DNA of 47,322 nt from DASYQD01 sp036005845 (GTDB lineage: Bacteria > Acidobacteriota > Thermoanaerobaculia > Multivoradales > JAIOJS01), in assembly GCA_036005845.1 (NCBI GenBank), contig DASYQD010000023.1:1-47322 (forward strand). Direction: 5' to 3'. Both the position numbers and the translations under genes were made by a program. Positions 16,233 through 23,134 of this stretch are shown piece by piece. Position 1 is the first letter of the stretch. The number at the start of each line of letters is the position of its first letter. The notes below the pieces were generated by a model. It was not told the origin of the DNA and did not search any database. It worked only from the letters and a program-made list of their open reading frames with translations.

Positions 16233-17633
16233 TCAGGGGTCGGTCTGCTTGCCGGCCATCGGCAGCGCGAAGGCGTCGAGCGACTCCAACGAGCCGCGCA
16301 GCCCCGCCTCCGCGAGCTCGATCGGGAGGCCGATCCACTCCCAGCCGGCGATGGCGAGATCGGTGGCCTCTCGATCGGCACCCCTCACGCCGGCGGCGGC
16401 GACGGTCGTGCCGCGCGACTCCCGCTGCTCCGGCGCCAGCGGCGCGAGCCGGAAGCCGCGCGCCGGCGGTGCCGCTGCGGGTGCCCAGGCGAGGCGGGCG
16501 GCCGGCCGCGCGTAGAGGATGGCCTCGCCCAGCCGCTCCCCTTCGCGGGCGCCGGCCGGGAGCACGGCCACGTCGAGGTCGACGGCGCGTGCGAGGTCGC
16601 CGGCCAGGGCGACGTCGCGGCCTGGATCGCCGGTCGCCGGCACGTCGACGGCGAGCGCAGACACGCCCGCCCCGCGCAGCGCGCGGGCGAGCGCGCCGAC
16701 GACGTTGCCGCGCATCGGCGCCGCAGTGGTGGGAAACCACGCGCCCGAACCGTCACCGGGCCGGATGCGCACGCCGTTGAGGGCGAGACGCCGTACGACG
16801 TCGACGACGCGCCGCAGCCGCGCCTCGGGGTCGCCGCCGGCGCACAGCCATGCCGCGTCGACCTCGACGAAACGCACCGGATGCTGATCGGGGTCCCAAC
16901 GAGCGCCCGCCTGCGCGTCGGCCCAGACGCCGGCCCACGCCGGCATGGCGTAGCGCGCGACGCGCGGCGGCGCCAGCTGCGGCGGTATGGTGGTGAAGGT
17001 GGGCAGGTCGATGGACAGTCCCAGGCTCGCCGCGACGGCCTCGGCGGGACCGCTCCAGGTCCCGGGCGCCCACGCCACGGCGGCGGGCGCGACACCCGTC
17101 ACCTCGCGCAGTCGGTCGAGCTGCGCGGCAAGGCCGGCACGCAGCGCGGAGAGCGCCGCTTCTTCGCTCGCGGTCGCCGTTGTTGGCGAGCCGCAGCTCA
17201 GTGGGCGCGGCGCGAGCGCGTCGGCCGCGGCGTCCACTCTCGGCACCAGCTCGATCCACGGCGAATGCGCCAGCAGGGCAAGCGTCGGCGCCAGCGCCGG
17301 GTCGCGCCCTTGCGCGGCTCCCACCGTCACCACCGCCGGCTCGCGATAGAGCTCGAGCAGCGGCAGCACGTAACGGGCGGCGCTCGCCGGGTCGTCGAAC
17401 GACAGCACGACGGTCGGCGCGGCCGCGTCGCCGGCGGCGAGATCGCGCAGACGGATCGCCTGCCAGCCGTGCGCCTGCAGGAACTCGAGGTGCTCGGCGA
17501 CGCGGCCGGGAGTCAGGGCTCCCTCGACCGCCGGCTCGCCGACGACGCCCCACGCCAGAGCGAGTGGAACGGCGAGGGCGGGAGCGGCGGACGCCGCAAC
17601 GAGGAGCAGCAGTGCGGCCAGGCGGCGGCGCAT
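16233..17633 (-). CDS. pgaB: PgaB-like protein with a reduced deacetylase domain
   Basis: PgaB normally removes part of the N-acetyl groups from poly-GlcNAc in the periplasm and is a two-domain protein of about 650 residues. This one has 466. It has a signal peptide (MRRRLAALLLLVAASAAPALA, without an evident lipobox Cys) and a NodB-like start, VVLSFDDPASAARYVLPLL, that keeps the Asp pair. The usual HxxxH zinc motif is not seen; only AHSPWIELVPRVD is near the expected place. The C-terminal half (RFVEVDAAWL, NGVRIRPGD, AWFPTTAAPMRGN) resembles a shortened hydrolase domain. Position fixes the identification: its ATG shares one base with the pgaA stop (TGATG) and pgaC follows 11 nt later. Deacetylase activity is doubtful. 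Confidence 0.75.
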   Translation of the reverse strand: MRRRLAALLLLVAASAAPALAVPLALAWGVVGEPAVEGALTPGRVAEHLEFLQAHGWQAIRLRDLAAGDAAAPTVVLSFDDPASAARYVLPLLELYREPAVVTVGAAQGRDPALAPTLALLAHSPWIELVPRVDAAADALAPRPLSCGSPTTATASEEAALSALRAGLAAQLDRLREVTGVAPAAVAWAPGTWSGPAEAVAASLGLSIDLPTFTTIPPQLAPPRVARYAMPAWAGVWADAQAGARWDPDQHPVRFVEVDAAWLCAGGDPEARLRRVVDVVRRLALNGVRIRPGDGSGAWFPTTAAPMRGNVVGALARALRGAGVSALAVDVPATGDPGRDVALAGDLARAVDLDVAVLPAGAREGERLGEAILYARPAARLAWAPAAAPPARGFRLAPLAPEQRESRGTTVAAAGVRGADREATDLAIAGWEWIGLPIELAEAGLRGSLESLDAFALPMAGKQTDP

Positions 17634-19729
17634 CAGAAGGTCCTCCGCAGCGTGACGTAGAAGCGCGGGTCGAGCTCGCGCGAGCCGTCGTAGAGCTGGC
17701 TGCGAGCGCCGGCGCCGACGACCACCGTGGCGCGGTCGATGAGGTCCCAAGCGGACTCCAGCCAGACGCCGCCCACCGTTCCTTCGTCGAACCCGCGCTC
17801 GGCGTAACGGCCGGCAGTCAGCACCACCGCGAAGGTGCGGCGCTGGCGCGCCGAGTTCGCGGTGACCCACTGCGAGCGGTGCACGAGCGAGGCGCTGCGG
17901 TCGCTGCGCGGGCTGTAGTAGGCGACGTCCGAGCGGCTGCTGTCGGAGGCGTAGAGCTCGCCGCCGATGGTGGCGCTGTAGAAGGGTCCCTGCCGCACCA
18001 GGAGCTGGGCGTCGAAACGCGCCCAGCGCCGCACGTTGCCGTCGCTGACGAGCGAATGACCGGCCCCGGCTCCGGCGTTCCATCGTGCGCTCGGCGTGTA
18101 GCGGACGGCGAGGTCGGCGGTGTCGGCGACGAGACCGCCGGCGCGGGCCCGCACGGGAAGATCGCGCCAGGACCCATTCGAGTAGCCGCCATCGAGGCGC
18201 CATGGGTCGTCAGGGAGAAGGGTGAAGCGAGTCGACAGCGCGAGCCGGCGACCCTGCCGGCTGCCGCCGACGTCGGTGGCGACCTCGGCGCCGGCGCGGA
18301 GCCAGCGGCTCGGCGTCGCGGTGATGCCGAGAAACATGTCGCGGACGTCGCCCGCGGTGTAGCGGTCGTCCTCGGATCGGCTCTCGTGGCCGCCGGCAGC
18401 GAGCCGCGCCCGCGTGCCCACTGGGGTGCTTACTTCCAGCGACGCCCACGACTCGCCGAGGCCGCGGTCTGAGGTGTCGTAGCGACCACCGATCTCGACC
18501 GTCGGCGAGAGAATCGCAGCGACCTCGCGACGCAGCCGCAGCGCGTGCGCGTTCTCCGGGTAGACCGTGGCCAGCCTGACGGCCTCGCGGCGCGCCCGGG
18601 CGACGTCGCCGAGCGACGACAGCACGCCGGCGCGGGTGAGGCGCGCGGCGGGGTTGTCCACCGCCGGCAGGTCGAAGGTGGTGCGGGCGATCAGCTCCTC
18701 GATGCCGCGGAGGCCGTGTCGCGGCGACCCTTGGCTGATCTCGGCGGACGCCAGACCGCTACGCACCTGCGCATCGCCGGGATAGCGCGCGTGCAGCGAC
18801 GCGAAGAGGCGCCGCGCCGCGACGGCGCGATCCGAGAACAGGAGCAGCCAGGCGCGCTGGATCTCGGCGCGAAGCCGCTGGTCCGGGATCTTCGCCAGTT
18901 CCCGCAACGCTTCCTCGGCATCGCCGAAGTGGCGCTGCTCGATGGCCGCCCAGTAGATCCCCATCCAGGGCTCGGGCGCGCCCGCGCGTTCCGCGGCAAA
19001 GCTGCGATAGAGCGCCTCCGCCTTGGCGGGCTGGCGCCGCGCCAGGTAGGCGTCGGCGGCGGCGTTGCGCGCCCAGTAGGGCGAGCTCGCGCCGGGCATC
19101 GTCTCCCAGAGCGCGATCGCGTCCGTCATGCGGTCGGCGAGCCGATAGGCGAGCAGCAGGTCGCGGGCGGCGCGCAGGTCTGCCGGATCGGCGCGATGCA
19201 TGGGCTCGAGGATCGCCAGCGCCGACTCCACCTCGTGACGGCGCCGCGCCGGGTCGAAGACGGGTTCGTCCCATCCCCAGCGGACGTGCCGCGCCGCGAC
19301 GTCGCCGGCGAGCCGTCGCATCAGCTCGGCGCCGGCCTCACCCTCGCGCGCCTGCGGGTGCAGCTCGACGAACGCGGCGGCGGCGGCCGGCGCGCCAGCC
19401 GCGAGCAGGTCGTCGGCGGCAAGACGAGCGAGCTCGCCGTCCGCGGGGCGAAGCCGGAGCAGCTCGCGGCGGTCGAGGAAAGCCTGCATCGATTGGCCAG
19501 CGGCCGCGCGCAGTTGGGCGCGCTCGGCCAGCGCCGACGCGTCGTCGGGCTGCGCCGCGAGCGTGGCGTCGAGCTGCGCCAGCCGTGCCTGCTCCGCGGT
19601 CGGCTCGCCGGCTGCCCGCGCCCCCACGGCGACCGCCCACGAGGCGAGTAGCAGCAGCGCCGTCCGCGCGGCGCGCCTCCGCCCTGGGCGGTATCGGAAA
19701 TCAGTTCGTTCTCTCAAGAAAGGGACCAT
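17633..19729 (-). CDS. pgaA: PgaA-like outer-membrane poly-GlcNAc porin with TPR domain
   Basis: PgaA exports the polymer through the outer membrane; its periplasmic TPR domain binds PgaB. The 698-residue product has a signal-like N-terminus after a basic stretch (RTALLLLASWAVAVGARA). About 400 residues of Ala-rich helical repeats follow (TPR-type, for example AKAEALYRSFAAERAG). The last 280 or so residues have alternating beta strands (WLRAGAEVATDVGG, YSATIGGELYASDS) ending in a terminal Phe, the Bam-recognition signature. E. coli PgaA has 807 residues. I chose the ATG at 19729; a GAAAGAG SD-like stretch abuts it. It is the first gene of the pga operon. Confidence 0.88.
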   Translation of the reverse strand: MVPFLRERTDFRYRPGRRRAARTALLLLASWAVAVGARAAGEPTAEQARLAQLDATLAAQPDDASALAERAQLRAAAGQSMQAFLDRRELLRLRPADGELARLAADDLLAAGAPAAAAAFVELHPQAREGEAGAELMRRLAGDVAARHVRWGWDEPVFDPARRRHEVESALAILEPMHRADPADLRAARDLLLAYRLADRMTDAIALWETMPGASSPYWARNAAADAYLARRQPAKAEALYRSFAAERAGAPEPWMGIYWAAIEQRHFGDAEEALRELAKIPDQRLRAEIQRAWLLLFSDRAVAARRLFASLHARYPGDAQVRSGLASAEISQGSPRHGLRGIEELIARTTFDLPAVDNPAARLTRAGVLSSLGDVARARREAVRLATVYPENAHALRLRREVAAILSPTVEIGGRYDTSDRGLGESWASLEVSTPVGTRARLAAGGHESRSEDDRYTAGDVRDMFLGITATPSRWLRAGAEVATDVGGSRQGRRLALSTRFTLLPDDPWRLDGGYSNGSWRDLPVRARAGGLVADTADLAVRYTPSARWNAGAGAGHSLVSDGNVRRWARFDAQLLVRQGPFYSATIGGELYASDSSRSDVAYYSPRSDRSASLVHRSQWVTANSARQRRTFAVVLTAGRYAERGFDEGTVGGVWLESAWDLIDRATVVVGAGARSQLYDGSRELDPRFYVTLRRTF

Positions 19730-19800
19730 CTCTTTCGGTGTGACCACGGCAGGGCCGGCTTCAAGGGTACTCGTACCGCTGCGCCGCGAACACCGCATTA

Positions 19801-19841
19801 CCTACCCAACGAAATTCGTCTGACCCGGGTAGGAACTACGG
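19801..19841. promoter_or_regulatory. Nested dyad plus recurrent motif upstream of pgaA
   Basis: CCTACCC (19801-19807) and GGGTAGG (19827-19833) form an outer 7-bp dyad around an inner ACGAA-A-TTCGT dyad (19809-19819). The right arm runs into motif copy 2 (19827-19841; CCGTAGTTCCTACCC on the minus strand). It lies 70-110 nt upstream of the pgaA start and 60 nt after the csbD stop. There is no U-tract, so an operator or leader structure is likelier than a terminator. Confidence 0.4.
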
Positions 19842-19900
19842 AAGCCGCGATCGCACACCCGCTCGCGCGTCACCCTCGCGAGCGCGCGCCGGCTGGCTGC

Positions 19901-20104
19901 CTACGCCTTGAACCGCTTCGCCGCGCGCTCGAAGAAGTCGCCCAACCTCCGGCGCATCTGCAACGTTCTCTCGTACGCGACGCCTTCGGCGCGCAAGCGC
20001 GAACCTTCCTTCTCCATCGCCGCCCGGCCGGTCACGATCCCGACGACCTGCCGTGCCCGCCCTTGGATCTGCTTCACCTTCGCGCCAGCTCGTGCCTTGA
20101 TCAT
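19901..20104 (-). CDS. CsbD-family stress protein
   Basis: This small soluble protein of 67 residues belongs to the CsbD/UPF0337 family, which is induced by general stress in many bacteria and has no known biochemical activity. The signature is the helical KVKQIQGRARQVVGIVTG followed by EKEGSRLRAEG. The C-terminal part (YERTLQMRRRLGDFFERAAK) is more basic than usual. Start: the ATG at 20104 has AGAGGAAG 5 nt upstream, which decides against longer open-frame starts. A TACATT hexamer about 33 nt upstream is a possible -10, and motif copy 3 lies some 60 nt upstream. The gene precedes pgaA on the same strand, 171 nt apart. Confidence 0.8.
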   Translation of the reverse strand: MIKARAGAKVKQIQGRARQVVGIVTGRAAMEKEGSRLRAEGVAYERTLQMRRRLGDFFERAAKRFKA

Positions 20105-20542
20105 GGTTCTTCCTCTGCGGCAATCCGCGGCTGTCGAAATGTAGCCCGCGAGGCGGCCGGGCGGAACCGCAGTTTCTACGCGGGACGGCGGGGCGCCTGG
20201 GTGGCACCTACTGAGACAACGGCGGCGCGGAGCACTCGAGCTTTTCGCAATATTTCTTGTCCGAGAGTCGGCGTGTTGCAAAGATTGCAGGGTCGCCGGG
20301 TGAAATGTGCAATATGCGGGTTCGCCTCCGCGCCGATTCGTTATGGTGCGCAGCAACTGCAGGCGATCGCATCGCGGCGGCGATCTTGCAGGAGGATCCC
20401 GCACACTGCTTTCATGAGCTCTGTGGCCATCCGGCAACAGCCTCACCAAGGCAACTGCGGGGGAGGCTGACCGGCATTCGCCCCCTCCGGTCCCTGGCTC
20501 GCGGCATTTCTGCCGCCAGCCGCCCTGACCTGGAGAATGACA
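20105..20542. other. Intergenic region between csbD and the BON gene
   Basis: These 438 nt hold the divergent promoters of csbD (minus) and the BON gene (plus). Visible are the csbD SD, a TACATT -10-like box, motif copy 3 and, on the plus strand, an isolated TATGGT near 20341. The central part is less GC-rich than the flanks, with repeated TTGCA words. I found no convincing ORF or RNA gene. Confidence 0.4.
20164..20182. promoter_or_regulatory. Recurrent motif, copy 3
   Basis: Contains GAACCGCAGTTTCTACGCG, which matches copy 1 at 14 of the first 16 positions (GAACCG-AGTT-CTAC). It lies upstream of csbD. The functional orientation is unknown. Confidence 0.35.
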
Positions 20543-21115
20543 ATGAAACTGAAATCCCTCGTGAAGGTTGCTCTCGTCGGCCTCGCCCTGATGGGCGCCA
20601 CGACGGCGTACGCCGCCACCTCGGCGAAGGCCGAGCCCACGCAGGCCGACTGGACGACGACGCTGAACGTCAAGCTGGCGCTGCTCGACAAGCTCGGCAC
20701 CGACACGCTGCACATCGACGTCGCCTCCCACCGCGGGATCGTCAGGCTGATGGGCACCGTCGACAAGCGCGAGACCAAGGAGCTTGCCACCACCATCGCC
20801 ATGGCCGTCCGCCACGTCGACAGCGTCGAGAACGGCATCCACCTCGGAAGTGCGGAAGCCAATCCCAGCCACGCCGGCGCGGCCGTCGGGGAGGCTGACG
20901 CGGAGGTCAAGGACGCCGTTCTGGAGACCAGGCTGCGCCTCGCCCTCATCGACAAGATGGGCAGGGACGGCTTCGGCATCGGCACCGACGCGGCCGACGG
21001 CGTCGTGACCCTCTCCTTCGATCACGGCTTCGACAGCGACGGCCGCGCGCGCGCGGTCGCCATCGCCAACGGCATGAAGGGCGTGTCGAAAGTCGTCTCT
21101 CTCGACAAGACCTAG
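20543..21115 (+). CDS. Periplasmic protein with two BON domains
   Basis: The 190-residue product has a clear signal peptide (MKLKSLVKVALVGLALMGA to AYA) and two BON repeats. The first (about 38-95, LNVKLALLDKLGTDTLHIDV and RLMGTVDKRE) is standard. The second (about 118-188, TRLRLALIDKMGRDGFGIG) is more divergent. BON proteins such as OsmY bind phospholipid surfaces and act in osmotic or envelope stress. The start is at the second ATG (20543) because TGGAG is 7 nt upstream of it but too close to the first (20537). It sits with other small stress/envelope genes downstream of csbD. Confidence 0.85.
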   Translation: MKLKSLVKVALVGLALMGATTAYAATSAKAEPTQADWTTTLNVKLALLDKLGTDTLHIDVASHRGIVRLMGTVDKRETKELATTIAMAVRHVDSVENGIHLGSAEANPSHAGAAVGEADAEVKDAVLETRLRLALIDKMGRDGFGIGTDAADGVVTLSFDHGFDSDGRARAVAIANGMKGVSKVVSLDKT

Positions 21116-21223
21116 GTCGACGGACCGGGTTGGCGGAAGAGACTTGCGGATAGACCCGCTCGGACGGCCGGGCGGGCCCTCGGTCTTCCTGATTCTGCGG
21201 CAAAAAGATCTAAGGAGTAATCA

Positions 21224-21673
21224 ATGAAACGCTCGCTGTCGGCCATGCTCCTCCCCGCTCTCCTCTTCATCGCTGTCGCCGCGCGCGCCCTCGAGGCGCC
21301 CGAAGTGAAGCCCGGGCTGTGGCAGACGACCATCAAGCACGCTACCGACAATCCGGCGAGCGCCGCGCCGGGCACCTTCAGCCGCTGCCTCGACGCCAAG
21401 ACCATCGCGGCTTCCAAGCAGAAGGCGATGGACTACGCCGAGAAGAACTGTAGTAAGAACGAGACCCGCCAGGTCGGCGCCAATTGGGTTACCGACATGG
21501 TTTGCAAGCTCGGTGGCAAGGCGACGATGATCACGCATTCGGTGACCACGTTCAGCGGCGAAAACGCCTACCACACGGAGATGACCACCACCTTCGAGCC
21601 ACCCGCGGCCGGGCAGGCGCACAGCGGCACCATCATCGACGGCAAGTGGCTGGGGGCCTGCAAGGGAACGTAG
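21224..21673 (+). CDS. Secreted DUF3617-type protein
   Basis: This 149-residue protein has a signal peptide ending near ARALEA and the family opening EVKPGLWQTTIKH. Conserved Cys residues follow (SRCLDAKT, KNCSKNE, MVCKLGG, GACKG), as does TTTFEPP. Four cysteines could make two periplasmic disulfides. The family is widespread in Proteobacteria and Acidobacteriota and has no known function. Start support is excellent: AAGGAG lies 7 nt before the ATG. It follows the BON gene by 108 nt and may be co-transcribed with it. Confidence 0.8.
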   Translation: MKRSLSAMLLPALLFIAVAARALEAPEVKPGLWQTTIKHATDNPASAAPGTFSRCLDAKTIAASKQKAMDYAEKNCSKNETRQVGANWVTDMVCKLGGKATMITHSVTTFSGENAYHTEMTTTFEPPAAGQAHSGTIIDGKWLGACKGT

Positions 21674-21874
21674 GAACGCAGGGCCCTATACCGACATCGG
21701 CCGGTTGGGTTCCTCGGGCGCATCTGGCAGCGGGAGTCGTCACCGAGTGACGGCCGAGCCACGTTCCATCGCCGTCAACCCGCGGCTCAGGCTGGTCCTG
21801 GCAAGGCCGGTGGGGTTGGCCCGTGTTGGGCCGATGGCCCGACGCGTGGCTGCGTCCTTGCACGTCGACCGGCC

Positions 21875-23101
21875 ATGGCGATGGCCGCCGAAACCGCGAC
21901 GGCCGACCTCGGACGTCGGGCTCGCCGGGTGCTCGCCGGTGAACACGACGGAATCGAGGTGGCCCGCACCGAAGGCAGCTTCGTCTTCGACTCCGCGGGC
22001 AGGCGGTACATCGACTTCGTCATGGGCTGGTGCGTCGGCAACCTGGGTTGGGGTCGTCCCGAGATTCGTCGCGCCGTCGCCGCCGCGGATCTACCGGACT
22101 ACGTCCACCCGGAATACCTCTACGAGCCGTGGGTCAGCCTCGCCGAGAAGCTGACCGAGCTCGCGCCCGGCAAGCTCGCCCGCTGCTACCGGGCGACGGG
22201 CGGCACCGAGGCGGTCGAGATCGCCCTCCAGGTGGCGCTCGCCGCCACCGGCCGCAAGAAGTTCGTGGCCGTCGAAGACGCCTACCACGGCAACTCGCTC
22301 GGCACCCTGAGCATCGGCGGCGCCGACAACCGAGAGCGATACGCCAACCTGCTGGCGAACTGTCGGCGGCTGGCGCCGCCGCTCGACGACCGTGCGGCGA
22401 CACGCCTCGAAACGATGCTGGCGAAGCGCGACGTCGCAGCCTTCGTCTTCGAGCCGATCGCGTGCAACCTGGGAGTGATGGTTCCCACGCAGGGCTTCGT
22501 CGATCGCCTGCGCGAGCTCTGTAGCCGTCACGGCACCGTCCTCGTCGCCGACGAGGTGGCTTGCGGCTTCGGCCGGACGGGAAGGCTGTTCGCCTGCGAG
22601 AACTTCGGCCTCCAGCCCGACGTCCTGTGCCTGGGCAAAGCGATCACCGGCGGCTACGCGCCGATGGGCGCCACCCTGATCAGCGAGACGCTGGCGAAGG
22701 AGGTCGGCAACGACGTCGAGATCTGGTCGACCTTCGGCTGGCACCCGCGCAGCGTCGCGGCGGCGCTCGCCGTGCTGCGCCTCTGGGAGGGTGAGGGAGC
22801 CGCGTTGCTGCCGCGAGTGGCCGAGACCAGCGCGCTGTTCGAGCAGCGCCTGCTGGCAATGGCATTGGAGCCTGGTCAGCTCCACGTTCAGGGGTTGGCG
22901 ATTGCCCTCGAGATCGACGACGAGCAGCGGGCGGCGTCGGTAGCGCGGCGGGCGCGCGAGGAGGGGTTGCTGGTCAGCGCCGAGGGAGGTTCCCTACGGC
23001 TGTGGCCTGCTCTCGACATTCCGCGCGCGACGGCTGAGGAGGGGCTCGACATCCTCGAGCGCTGCCTCGAGCTTACGAGCTCGGGGTCGCTGGCTTCCTG
23101 A
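21875..23101 (+). CDS. Class-III PLP-dependent aminotransferase
   Basis: This 408-residue cytoplasmic enzyme belongs to fold type I. It carries YRATGGTEAVEIALQVA (phosphate-binding loop), DAYHGNSLGTLS, the PLP pyridine-N partner D226 in VADEVACGFGRTG and the Schiff-base K255 in LGKAITGGYAPMG. The family transfers amino groups from omega-amines or amino acids (acetylornithine, GABA, taurine, glutamate semialdehyde types). The sequence does not let me choose among them. There is no SD and no clear promoter, and the 200 nt upstream hold nothing I recognise. It ends 33 nt before the converging hybrid kinase gene, with no biosynthetic neighbours to suggest a pathway. Confidence 0.88.
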   Translation: MAMAAETATADLGRRARRVLAGEHDGIEVARTEGSFVFDSAGRRYIDFVMGWCVGNLGWGRPEIRRAVAAADLPDYVHPEYLYEPWVSLAEKLTELAPGKLARCYRATGGTEAVEIALQVALAATGRKKFVAVEDAYHGNSLGTLSIGGADNRERYANLLANCRRLAPPLDDRAATRLETMLAKRDVAAFVFEPIACNLGVMVPTQGFVDRLRELCSRHGTVLVADEVACGFGRTGRLFACENFGLQPDVLCLGKAITGGYAPMGATLISETLAKEVGNDVEIWSTFGWHPRSVAAALAVLRLWEGEGAALLPRVAETSALFEQRLLAMALEPGQLHVQGLAIALEIDDEQRAASVARRAREEGLLVSAEGGSLRLWPALDIPRATAEEGLDILERCLELTSSGSLAS

Positions 23102-23134
23102 CCCGCCAGCTGGCGCCGGCGGGCATATCGAGGA

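Noticed and set aside
21674..21874. A small gene or riboswitch between the DUF3617 gene and the aminotransferase gene
   Set aside because: I see no stable nested stems, no SD-led ORF and no terminator; GC-rich filler is the simplest reading.
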